Below are positions 15,826 to 23,770 of a DNA stretch of 64,000 bases, in pieces. The position numbers and the translations under genes are program-made. Positions within the stretch are counted from its first letter, which is position 1. Every line of letters starts with the position of its first letter. The stretch comes from DALYJJ01 sp031969915 (GTDB lineage: Bacteria; Acidobacteriota; Terriglobia; Bryobacterales; Bryobacteraceae), in contig DALYJJ010000017.1 in NCBI GenBank assembly GCA_031969915.1, positions 1-64,000 of the forward strand, read 5' to 3'. The notes under the pieces are model-generated. The model made no database searches. It saw nothing but the letters and a program-made list of their open reading frames with translations, and was not told where the DNA came from.

Positions 15826-17013
15826 TTAGGTGGAGACTTGGGTGTGCATGCGCTGGAGCGATTTCTGGACGGATGTCAGCGGGTCGATGACCCCGCTGAA
15901 TGGGCTGTCCACGCTCTCCTGCTGGGCCAGCTCGAGCGGCCGGGGACAAATCTCGCGGAACAGGGCGACGAGTTCCGGGTCGCGCCAGCCGCGTGTGACT
16001 TCCTCTTCCATGATCTCGATCGCTTTTTCGTGCGAGAACGCCGGTTTGTAAGGGCGGGCACTGGTGAGCGCGTCGTAGATATCGGCGGTTTGCAGAATCC
16101 GCGCCAGGAGCGGGATCTCGCGGCCGTGCAGGGCGTCCGGGTAGCCCGTGCCATCCCAGCGTTCGTGGTGGCTGCGGATAATCGGCAGAACCAGGTTGAG
16201 GCTCTTCATGGGCCGGCAGATCTCTTCGCCGCGGAGCGTGTGGCCGCGCATCACGATCCATTCTTCTTGCGTGAGGGCGCCCTGCTTGAAGAGAATCGCG
16301 TCCGGGACGCTCACCTTGCCAATGTCGTGCAGATAGCCGCCCCGGTGTAGAGCAATCAACTGAGACTGCGGCAGGCCGAGGGCCCGTCCAAGGGCCACGC
16401 TGTAAGCGGCCAGCCGTTCGCAGTGGTCGCTGGTGGCCTTGTCGCGCTGTTCCACCGCTTGCGCGAGCCCAAACAGAATGGTCTCCGCCTCGTCGAGCGA
16501 GTCGATCGCCAGCTTGTTCCGCAGCATGGCGCGGATGCGCGTCCGCACCACGGCCGGGTGCAGCGGCTTGATGAGAAACTCGTCGGCGCCGGAGGAGATC
16601 CCGGCGATCTCGTTCTCAATCCCCTGCATGCTGGTCAGCATGAGGATGGGGGTGAGGTGGGTGCGCCGGTCGTTCTTCACCTTCCGGCAGAACTCGGGGC
16701 CGCTCATTTCGGGGATCATCATATCCACGATGAGCAGGTCAATGTTCTCGCGGGCCATGATGGCGGCGGCATCGGTGGCGCAGCGGGCTTCCAGAATGCG
16801 GTAGGGGGCGGCTTTCAGGATGGCGCGGAGGAGCTGCCGATTGATCTCCACGTCGTCGACCACCAGGATCGTCGGGGGCTCATCCTCGGGGAGTAGCTCC
16901 GCATCCCAATGAAAGGTATGGGTGGTAGGGTGGCCGTTGTGAGTCTGCGCCGGCATCGGAATCGGCGGCGCGGGAACGAACCCGCTAGTGATGGCTGAAT
17001 CGAAAGCTGCCAT
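15826..17013 (-). CDS. Response regulator with HD-GYP output (c-di-GMP phosphodiesterase)
   Basis: 395 aa. After a variable N-terminal stretch of about 45 residues comes a receiver domain (about 47-165) with acidic pocket 'VVDD' and phosphoacceptor Asp97 in 'LLIVDMMIPEMSG'. The HD-GYP domain (about 190-370) has 'HDIGKVSVPD' and 'HHERWDGTGYPD', the full metal-binding and GYP motifs, so hydrolysis of cyclic di-GMP is likely. No histidine kinase is adjacent, making it an orphan. Cytoplasmic. Confidence 0.92.
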   Translation of the reverse strand: MAAFDSAITSGFVPAPPIPMPAQTHNGHPTTHTFHWDAELLPEDEPPTILVVDDVEINRQLLRAILKAAPYRILEARCATDAAAIMARENIDLLIVDMMIPEMSGPEFCRKVKNDRRTHLTPILMLTSMQGIENEIAGISSGADEFLIKPLHPAVVRTRIRAMLRNKLAIDSLDEAETILFGLAQAVEQRDKATSDHCERLAAYSVALGRALGLPQSQLIALHRGGYLHDIGKVSVPDAILFKQGALTQEEWIVMRGHTLRGEEICRPMKSLNLVLPIIRSHHERWDGTGYPDALHGREIPLLARILQTADIYDALTSARPYKPAFSHEKAIEIMEEEVTRGWRDPELVALFREICPRPLELAQQESVDSPFSGVIDPLTSVQKSLQRMHTQVST

Positions 17014-17132
17014 TCGAGTCTCGGGGCGCCAGGAAAGACGCCTACATAAGCTCTATCGGACATGCAGTGTCTTGCATTTAGGAGTTTTCTCGCCTTAGGG
17101 GGACTGGGTGGCCTTCAAAAGCGAGGGGGTAC

Positions 17133-17158
17133 GGAACACCCCGATGTGGGGGGTGTCC
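17133..17158. repeat. GC-rich hairpin flanked by GGGTAC repeats
   Basis: GGAACACCCC (17133-17142) can pair with GGGGTGTCC (17150-17158), with one unpaired A. GGGTAC flanks it at 17128-17133 and 17161-17166. It lies in the 212-base gap between the DUF72 stop and the HD-GYP start, both minus strand. There is no T-run on either side. It may be a transcript end or leader structure; nothing else is recognisable in this gap. Confidence 0.35.
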
Positions 17159-17225
17159 TTGGGTACTACTTAGGAGGTTGCCGTGGGGGACGGGCCTTTA
17201 CCTGAGACACACCTAGGGAGCCGGC

Positions 17226-17942
17226 TCAGTGCTTCGCTTGGGCGGCCCGCAGCTCTTCGGCGTACAGGGCGCCCGCCGGGTCGTCTTCATGCTTGAACAT
17301 CACGTATACGTCGCGGCCCGCGGCCAGGTGTTCGCGCGCTTGTACCGACATCTCAGCCCGCGCTTCCGGCGCGTACTCGGACTTGCGCAAACGGAAATAG
17401 ACGAAGTCCGCTGTGGGGACATCGGGCGTCACCAGGCGTTCGGATTCGGCGCGGCACAGGGCGGTGTTGTGGTCGCGGAGGATGGCGTAGACGGCGGGGT
17501 CGAACCAAGACTCGTGGCGGAACTCGAAGACCGCGCGGCCCGTCCTGGGGAGCAGCCGGACGAACTCGCGGAGCACCTCGTCCTGGCGTTTGAAGTTGGG
17601 CGGCAACTGGAAGAGCACGGGCCCCAGGCGCCCGGCGTCCCGGAGGGGGGCCAGGCGGTCCAGAAAGACGCGCGTGAACTCCTCGGCGGCCTTCAACCGG
17701 AGCACATGGGTGATCTTCATGTGGGCCTTGGGCGCGAAGACGAAGGACTCCGGGGTTTGGGCCACCCAACCGTTCAACGTGCTTTCGGAGGGCAGTTGGC
17801 GGAACGTGTAATTGACTTCGACGGCGTTCAGGCGCGTGGCGTAATAGGAGAGGAACTTCGCCTGCGCCAGTTTCTCCGGGTAGAAGGCCGGCTTCCAGGA
17901 CGGATACGCAAATCCTGAGGTACCCGCGAACAGGGACGCCAT
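17226..17942 (-). CDS. DUF72 family protein (YecE-like)
   Basis: 238 aa. A TIM-barrel-like protein with the family phrases 'AGTSGFAYPSWKPAFYPE' at the N-terminus, 'YYATRLNAVEVNYTFR' (about 34), 'FQLPPNFK' (about 113) and 'VYFRLR' (about 178). Biochemical role of DUF72 is not established. It is followed upstream by the pilin gene, whose stop is eight bases before this gene's ATG at 17942, so the two may share a transcript. Confidence 0.88.
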   Translation of the reverse strand: MASLFAGTSGFAYPSWKPAFYPEKLAQAKFLSYYATRLNAVEVNYTFRQLPSESTLNGWVAQTPESFVFAPKAHMKITHVLRLKAAEEFTRVFLDRLAPLRDAGRLGPVLFQLPPNFKRQDEVLREFVRLLPRTGRAVFEFRHESWFDPAVYAILRDHNTALCRAESERLVTPDVPTADFVYFRLRKSEYAPEARAEMSVQAREHLAAGRDVYVMFKHEDDPAGALYAEELRAAQAKH

Positions 17943-17950
17943 CGGGGGTG

Positions 17951-18418
17951 CTACTTGATCTCTTTGCTGTTGGCGGTGGCGGGCTCCTGGCCCCAGTTCT
18001 CGCGGACCACGAGCGTCTGGTCGGAGAAGAACGTCCGGCGGCCGGTGGAGTTGAAGGTCACCGGGTTGGCATTCACCATGTAGCCGGTGGGCGTGCCGGT
18101 GACGACGAACAGGTAGCCGGTCTTGGTGCCGGCGGCGAGATCTCCGGGAATCAGGTCGGCGGCGGCGGGACCGGCCTGCCCGCTGGTGGGCGGCCCGAGC
18201 TCGGCGAGCGAGACAGCGTATTTTCCGAACTGGGAAAAGTACTGCGTCTGCGCGGTGTGGACGGTCTGAATCTGCCGGATGGCCGCGGTCTCCTGGGAGT
18301 GCATGCGCATCTTGTCGAGCTTGGGGGCGGCAATGGCGGCAATGATCAGGATGATCGCAATGACGATCAGCAGCTCAATGAGCGAGAAGCCGCGGCGGCG
18401 GGCCCGGTTGTTCATCAT
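17951..18418 (-). CDS. Type IV pilin-like/pseudopilin protein
   Basis: 155 aa. N-terminus MMNNRARRRGFSLIELLIVI: a short basic leader, prepilin peptidase site G|F, and Glu5 of the mature protein. A hydrophobic helix follows (to about 36), then a small globular domain ('IRQIQTVHTAQTQYFSQFGKY') of PilA/PulG type. Exported and assembled by type IV pilus or type II secretion machinery, none of which is encoded nearby. GGAG lies upstream; the start may be either Met. Confidence 0.9.
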   Translation of the reverse strand: MMNNRARRRGFSLIELLIVIAIILIIAAIAAPKLDKMRMHSQETAAIRQIQTVHTAQTQYFSQFGKYAVSLAELGPPTSGQAGPAAADLIPGDLAAGTKTGYLFVVTGTPTGYMVNANPVTFNSTGRRTFFSDQTLVVRENWGQEPATANSKEIK

Positions 18419-18486
18419 GTGTCGTGCTCCGACTACTTATGACGTTAGCAGACGCCGCCGCGTGGAGGGCGATACCATGAGGATGC

Positions 18487-20151
18487 ATGCGCCGGATGCT
18501 CATCGCGGTCCTGTTTCCCGCCTGTCTGTGCGCGGGTTGGAGCGAATTCCGAAGCGGGCCCTTCGACATCCTCACCGACGCGGGCGATCAGGCCGGCCGC
18601 GCGGCTCTGACCCATTTCGAGCAACTCCGCCACACCCTGGGCACGCTGCTGGGGATGCCGGATGTGAAGCCGGTGTGGCCGGTGCGCGTGATCGTCCTGA
18701 AGAACGCCAAGGACCGCGCGCGGTACGCGGGAGGGGGTGCGCCGGCCCTGGGTTTCGCGCGCGAGGAGTTCGTGGGTTCGATGGTGGCGTCACAGCCCGT
18801 GCCATCGGAGCTGAACCGGGCGATCGTGCGGATGCTGATTGAGACCAACGTGCCCTCGAAGATGCAAGGCGATATCGAAGGCGGGCTGGCGGATCTGCTC
18901 TCGACGCTCGAGGTGCCGCGGCCCACGCGGATCAACATCGGCGCCGCGCCACCCGTTGCGCAGCGCACGGCAGCCTGGGCGCGGCTGCAGATGCTCTCCA
19001 CGCTGCCCGAATACACGGGCAAGCTGCGCGTGCTGCTGTCGAACCTGGCGCGGGGCATCGATCCCGAGCCCGCCTTCCGCAACGCGTTCGGCAAGGACCA
19101 GGCGACCATCGACAAGGAAGCGGCCGCCCATCTGCAAGCGGGCGCGTTTGAGACGGCGCCCTTCAACGCGCGGCCCCTCGACCCCGAAAAGCAGTTCAAG
19201 CCTCGCGAGGTGGAGGACGCCGAGGTCAAGCGGCGGCTGGCCGATCTGCTGCTGGCCGACCCGGCGCGCTCGAACGACGCGCGCGCGGCGTGCCAGGCCA
19301 TTCAGGCGGTGGACTGCCTGGGAATCCTCAACGCCCGTCTGGGCAACGCCGAGGGCGCGCGGGCACAGCTAGAAACCGCGGTGAAGGACTCGCGGAACGC
19401 GTTCCTGTTCGCGGAACTGGCCAAGGTCACGCTGGACGACGGCGCCGCGAAGCCGCTGCTCGACCGCGCGATCGAACTGAACCCCCGCTGGTCCGAGCCG
19501 CACAAACTGCTGGCCGCGCGGGAGACGAATCCCAACCGCAAGGCAGCGATCCTGCGAACCGCGGCGGGCCTGGAGCCGCGCAACTTCGCCCTGTGGAAGG
19601 CGACCGCAGAGGCGATGCTTCCGCTGAACCAGTTCGGAGAAGCGGCGAAGGCGTGGGCCGCCGCGGAGCGGGCCGCCGAAACGCCGGAGCAGCGCGACGA
19701 GATCCGCCGGGCGCGGAACAGCGTCGAGGAGCGGCGCGCCGAAGAGATGGAAGCGGCGCGGAAGCGGGCCGCCGAAGAAGAGGCTCGCGCCATGCAGAAG
19801 CTCAAGGACGACCATGAACGGCGCGTGCGCGAAGCCGAGGCGCGCGCGAACGCCGGGCGGGAAATCGATCCCAACAAGAAGGTCGAGAAGTGGTGGGACG
19901 GCGCAAAGGGCGAGCGCGTGGAGGGTCTGCTGCAGCGCGTCGATTGCGTACGGGGGCAAGCGCGGCTGACGCTCACCGTCGCCGGCAAGCCGCTGCCGCT
20001 GCTGGTGAAGGACCCCGCGCAGGTTGCGCTGATCGGACAGAGCGGGCAAACCACGCTGGGCTGCGGCGTGCAGAAGCCTCCGCGCCCGGTGGTGGTGGAG
20101 TATCAGCCGGCGAAGCCCATCGGAGAGGTCACGCTCATTGAGTTCCGTTAG
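18487..20151 (+). CDS. Exported TPR-containing protein, function unknown
   Basis: 554 aa. Signal peptide MRRMLIAVLFPACLCAGW. Residues about 20-220 ('SEFRSGPFDILTDAG', 'VRVIVLKNAKDRARY') resemble the DUF1570-like gluzincin-type N-terminal region of acidobacterial TPR proteins, but no HExxH is visible. Residues about 265-420 are TPR-like ('AIELNPRWSEPHKLLAARE'). Residues about 415-465 are a highly charged Glu/Arg/Ala coiled coil. A small beta domain closes the protein with two cysteines. It overlaps the start of the MFS gene by 14 bases. Confidence 0.75.
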   Translation: MRRMLIAVLFPACLCAGWSEFRSGPFDILTDAGDQAGRAALTHFEQLRHTLGTLLGMPDVKPVWPVRVIVLKNAKDRARYAGGGAPALGFAREEFVGSMVASQPVPSELNRAIVRMLIETNVPSKMQGDIEGGLADLLSTLEVPRPTRINIGAAPPVAQRTAAWARLQMLSTLPEYTGKLRVLLSNLARGIDPEPAFRNAFGKDQATIDKEAAAHLQAGAFETAPFNARPLDPEKQFKPREVEDAEVKRRLADLLLADPARSNDARAACQAIQAVDCLGILNARLGNAEGARAQLETAVKDSRNAFLFAELAKVTLDDGAAKPLLDRAIELNPRWSEPHKLLAARETNPNRKAAILRTAAGLEPRNFALWKATAEAMLPLNQFGEAAKAWAAAERAAETPEQRDEIRRARNSVEERRAEEMEAARKRAAEEEARAMQKLKDDHERRVREAEARANAGREIDPNKKVEKWWDGAKGERVEGLLQRVDCVRGQARLTLTVAGKPLPLLVKDPAQVALIGQSGQTTLGCGVQKPPRPVVVEYQPAKPIGEVTLIEFR

Positions 20152-21328
20152 CCGGTACCGCTGGCTGGCGGTGGCGATTTTCTTCCTCTCGTCGACGCTG
20201 AACATGCTGGACCGCGCGGTGCTGGCCGCGCTGGCGCCGACGATCAAGAGCGAGTTCCGCTTGAATAACGAAGAGTACGGCTGGATCGTGTCGGCGTTCT
20301 CGATCGCGTACGGCTTCGCGGCGCCGCTCGCGGGGCTCTTCGTGGACCGCGTTGGCCTGACGCTGGGGTCGGTGCTGTGCGTCGGCGCGTGGTCGGTGGC
20401 GGGCATCGCCACGGGGCTGGTGGGCAGCCTGCGCGGGCTGATCCTGTGCCGCGGGGCGCTGGGCATCGCGGAGGGCGGCGGCATCCCGGCCACGGCGAAG
20501 GCGAACGCGCTCTACCTGCCCCCGGGCGAGCGGGCGCTGGGGTCGGCGCTGAGCCAGTTCGGCCTCACGGTGGGCGCGGTGAGCGCGCCGCTATTGGCCG
20601 CCTGGACCGTGGCGAATCACAACTGGCGACTGGCGTTTATTCTGACGGGCGTGCTGGGGTTCGTCTGGATTCCGCTCTGGCTCTTCACATCCCGCCGCAT
20701 TCCCGCGGCGCTGGAGGCGGGAGCGTCACGCCCGGCGCCGCTGTGGGGCCTGCTGGGCGACCGCCGCCTGTGGGGTCTGATCGTGGCCAACATGCTCCTG
20801 ATGACCGTCTACAGCCTGTGGGTGAACTGGACCACGGTGTACTTCACGACGGTGTTCAGGATGACCGAGCGCGACGCGAACCAACTGGTGGCGTGGATTC
20901 CCTCGCTCGCCGCGAGCGCGGGCGGCGTGTTCGGCGGCTGGCTCGCCCTGCGCTCAATCAATCGCGGGCAGGACGTACTGCGCGTCCGGCTGCGCGTGAT
21001 GCTGCTCGCCTCCATTGCACTGCTTGCCACCGGCGCGGTTCCGTTCATGCCCAACCCCGCGCTGGCCACGGTGTTCATCTGCTTCAGCTACTTCTCCTGC
21101 GTCGCGTCGAGCGTGAACCTCTACTCCATCCCGCTCGATATCTTCGGCGCCGGGCGCGCCGCGTTTGCGGTCTCCACGTTGACGTCCGCCTACGGGGTGA
21201 TGCAAGCGGGGTTCGCTCCACTGGCCGGGCGCATCGTGGATAGCTACGGATTCCCGCCGTTATGTATGCTCGTAGCCGCACTTCCCCTTCTCTCATGGGC
21301 GATCGTCAGGGTTACCGCCAAGCCGTAA
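20138..21328 (+). CDS. Major facilitator superfamily transporter (ACS-like)
   Basis: 396 aa with 12 predicted membrane spans. It resembles the anion:cation symporter family: 'NMLDRAVLAALAPTIKSEF' in helix 1, 'FSIAYGFAAPLAGLFVDRVG' between helices 2 and 3, and 'GIAEGGGIPATAKANALY'. Hexuronate or other organic anions are usual substrates, but specificity is not readable. The start appears to be TTG at 20138 inside the upstream gene, preceded by GGAGAGG; no ATG gives a complete first helix. Its 3' end overlaps the glycosyltransferase start by 34 bases. Confidence 0.88.
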   Translation: MSSVSRYRWLAVAIFFLSSTLNMLDRAVLAALAPTIKSEFRLNNEEYGWIVSAFSIAYGFAAPLAGLFVDRVGLTLGSVLCVGAWSVAGIATGLVGSLRGLILCRGALGIAEGGGIPATAKANALYLPPGERALGSALSQFGLTVGAVSAPLLAAWTVANHNWRLAFILTGVLGFVWIPLWLFTSRRIPAALEAGASRPAPLWGLLGDRRLWGLIVANMLLMTVYSLWVNWTTVYFTTVFRMTERDANQLVAWIPSLAASAGGVFGGWLALRSINRGQDVLRVRLRVMLLASIALLATGAVPFMPNPALATVFICFSYFSCVASSVNLYSIPLDIFGAGRAAFAVSTLTSAYGVMQAGFAPLAGRIVDSYGFPPLCMLVAALPLLSWAIVRVTAKP

Positions 21329-23301
21329 AGTCGCTGGTGTTCCGGCTGCTCGGGAAAGATCCCGAGGCGGTGGTGGTGTCGTTTCTGACGGGCACACCGG
21401 AGCAGAACGCGGCGATGGTGGAGGAGGTGCGGCGGATCATTCCGGACCGCCGTCACTTCACGGTACGCGACGGCGGGGAGCTGGCGCGGTTGAAGGGCTA
21501 CCGCATCGGCATGGCCGCAGTGATGTTTAACGGGGACCCCGCTCACTCGGCGCTGCGGCGCGCCGCATGGCTCGCCGCGCCGCGAAGAATCCTGGCCTAC
21601 AATGCGCGCCTGGAGCGGCATCATTTGCAGGTGCGCAGCCTGCTGGCTTCCTGGTTATTTCTGCGCGGCGTGCCGCTGGACCGGATCTGGCTTCGGCCGA
21701 AGGGGTGGCCGCTCCGGCGGGAACAGTCGTTATACCCCGGCGACGCGCAGGTCCTCGAGGGGCGGCCGCCGTCGCCGCACCGCCGAAGGCTGGCGATCCT
21801 GACGCCGTACCTGCCGTGGCCGCTGTCGCATGGCGGCGCGGTACGCATCTATCACCTGATCCGCGAGGCGGCACGCGACAACGACGTCCAGCTCTTCGCG
21901 TTTCGCGATCCGCTGGACGATCCGAAACCTCTGCTGGCGTTGTGCGAGCGGATCATTCTGGTTTCGAAGCCGCGCTACCGGGAGCCCCGTTGGGCGAGCC
22001 TTCGGCCGCCGGAAGTGAACGAGTTCGACTCCCCCGCGATGCGGCGCCAGTGGGCGGCAGCGGACGCGGCGCTACGGCAGGTGGAATACACGCAATTGGC
22101 GCCGTATGGCGGCGACATCCTGGTGGAGCACGACGTGACGTTCGACCTGTACCGGCAGGTTCACCGGGAGCGCCGCACCCTCTCGGCCTGGTGGGACCTG
22201 TGGCGGTGGCGCCGGTTTGAGGAAGCGGCCGTGCGGCAGTACCGGCGCGTGGTGACGATGTCGGACAAAGACACGTTGCTGCTGGGCGGGGGGCCGGGCG
22301 TGCGCGAGATTCCGAACGGCGTGGATCTGGACCGGTTCCGCCCGGAGGCGGAGGAGCCGGGGCGGCGCCTGCTGTTCATCGGTTCCTTCCGGCACTTCCC
22401 GAACCTGGTGGCCTTCCGTTTCCTGCTGGACGAAGTACTGCCGCGGTTGCGGGACGTGACGGTGACGGTGGTGGCCGGGCCAGACCCGGAGCTCTATTGG
22501 GGCGAGCCGCTGCCGGTCCGACCCAACGTTCGCCTGCTCGCCTTCGTGGCGGATGTGCGGCCGCTTTACGCGGAGGCAAACCTGGTGCTGGTTCCGACGC
22601 TGGTTTCGGCGGGCACAAACCTGAAGGTGCTGGAGGCGATGGCCATGGAGCGGGCGGTGGTGTCGACGCCTTCGGGCTGCGCGGGCCTGGGGCTGCAGCA
22701 CCGGCAGAGCGTCTGGATGGCGGAGGGGGCGCGGGCCTTCGCACAGGGGATCGAGACACTGCTGGCGGATGCGGGCGGGCGGGCGCGGATCGCCGCGGAG
22801 GCGCGGCGCCGTGCGCTGACCCATTTCGGGTGGCAGGCGCTGGGGGCGCGGCAGCGGGAACTCTATGACGAACTGGCCCCGCCCCGGGGGGTCTCGGTTC
22901 GGCACGCGGGGGCGGACGACCTGGGGTGGATCGCGGCGATTCAGGACGAGTCGCCGGGAGCGTCGCATTGGGCGCCCGAGCGGTACTTGCAGTACGAGTG
23001 TCTGGTGGCGGTGGACGAGGGCGCGGTGGCGGGGTTCCTGGTTTCGCGGCAGACGGCGCCGGGGGAACGCGAGATCCTGAATCTGGCGGTGGGCGCGCGA
23101 TTCCGGCGGCGGGGCATTGCGGGACGGCTGCTCGAATCCCAACTGAACGGTACGGACAGCGTGTTTCTGGAGGTTCGGGAATCCAACACCGCGGCGCGGG
23201 CCCTATACGAAAAGTACGGGTTTACAGTAGCCGGAACCCGGAGGAACTACTATGACGACCCCCCGGAGAGCGCCATTGTCATGCGTTTTCAGAAGTGTTA
23301 A
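21295..23301 (+). CDS. Glycosyltransferase (GT4-like) fused to RimI-type N-acetyltransferase
   Basis: 668 aa. Residues about 1-165 are an unrecognised N-terminal region. Residues about 170-535 are a GT-B glycosyltransferase: 'LPWPLSHGGAVRIYHLIRE' (sugar-acceptor side), 'IPNGVDLDRFRP' and 'LVPTLVSAGTNLKVLEAMAM' (nucleotide-sugar E-x7-E region). Residues about 545-668 are a GNAT domain with the acetyl-CoA loop 'RFRRRGIAGRLL' and the RimI-like 'NTAARALYEKYGF...YY' ending. RimI acetylates the N-terminal alanine of ribosomal protein S18. The frame is continuous with no stop or frameshift, so the fusion looks genuine. It starts inside the MFS gene. Confidence 0.85.
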   Translation: MGDRQGYRQAVKSLVFRLLGKDPEAVVVSFLTGTPEQNAAMVEEVRRIIPDRRHFTVRDGGELARLKGYRIGMAAVMFNGDPAHSALRRAAWLAAPRRILAYNARLERHHLQVRSLLASWLFLRGVPLDRIWLRPKGWPLRREQSLYPGDAQVLEGRPPSPHRRRLAILTPYLPWPLSHGGAVRIYHLIREAARDNDVQLFAFRDPLDDPKPLLALCERIILVSKPRYREPRWASLRPPEVNEFDSPAMRRQWAAADAALRQVEYTQLAPYGGDILVEHDVTFDLYRQVHRERRTLSAWWDLWRWRRFEEAAVRQYRRVVTMSDKDTLLLGGGPGVREIPNGVDLDRFRPEAEEPGRRLLFIGSFRHFPNLVAFRFLLDEVLPRLRDVTVTVVAGPDPELYWGEPLPVRPNVRLLAFVADVRPLYAEANLVLVPTLVSAGTNLKVLEAMAMERAVVSTPSGCAGLGLQHRQSVWMAEGARAFAQGIETLLADAGGRARIAAEARRRALTHFGWQALGARQRELYDELAPPRGVSVRHAGADDLGWIAAIQDESPGASHWAPERYLQYECLVAVDEGAVAGFLVSRQTAPGEREILNLAVGARFRRRGIAGRLLESQLNGTDSVFLEVRESNTAARALYEKYGFTVAGTRRNYYDDPPESAIVMRFQKC

Positions 23302-23437
23302 CCTCGAATCAACCGATCGGCCGTCGGTGACCGGTCGGGACTGGAACATGTTCGCTCTACACCCACCGAGCCCTGCCTATCAACACAATACAGACACGAC
23401 TCGGCGTGGCAACCTTAACCCAAGGAGAACCACCCAT

Positions 23438-23674
23438 ATGGAGTTCACCTCGCAAGAGGACCTCAAAGCGCATCTGATGGCCACAGATGAGGAGTTCCGT
23501 AAGCTCGCGGACCTTCATTTGAGCTACGACAAGCAGATCGAAGCCATTGAATCGCTGCCGCACGTGACCCCGCAGGATGAGATGGAGGAGCACCGGTTGA
23601 AGAAGCTGAAGCTCCATATCAAAGACCAGATGACGGAGTTGATGTCGCGCTATAAGGCGCAGCAAGTCAGCTAG
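23438..23674 (+). CDS. DUF465/YdcH-like small coiled-coil protein
   Basis: 78 aa. ATG at 23438 is preceded by AAGGAG at eight bases. The sequence is almost wholly helical and charged ('DEEFRKLADLHLSYDKQIEAIE', 'EEHRLKKLKLHIKDQM'), with the DUF465 pattern of two helices around a short turn. Family members are small and cytoplasmic with no proven role. It is followed by a strong terminator. Confidence 0.85.
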   Translation: MEFTSQEDLKAHLMATDEEFRKLADLHLSYDKQIEAIESLPHVTPQDEMEEHRLKKLKLHIKDQMTELMSRYKAQQVS

Positions 23675-23710
23675 CCGTCGGATGCGCTGATCGCGTTTTC
23701 GAGCTGAAAT

Positions 23711-23748
23711 CGCCCGGTTGGGACTCTTCCCGCCGGGCGGTTTTTTTT
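23711..23748 (+). terminator. Intrinsic terminator after the DUF465 gene
   Basis: CGCCCGG (23711-23717) pairs with CCGGGCG (23733-23739), followed by G and eight T. It is 37 bases after the stop. Confidence 0.85.
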
Positions 23749-23749
23749 G

Positions 23750-23763
23750 AAACCGGGGACGGA
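23750..23763. repeat. 14-bp repeat, copy 2 (AAACCGGGGACGGA)
   Basis: Identical to 5156-5169. It lies two bases after the T-run of the DUF465 terminator and seven bases before the guaB stop codon. Confidence 0.5.
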
Positions 23764-23770
23764 AACCGGA

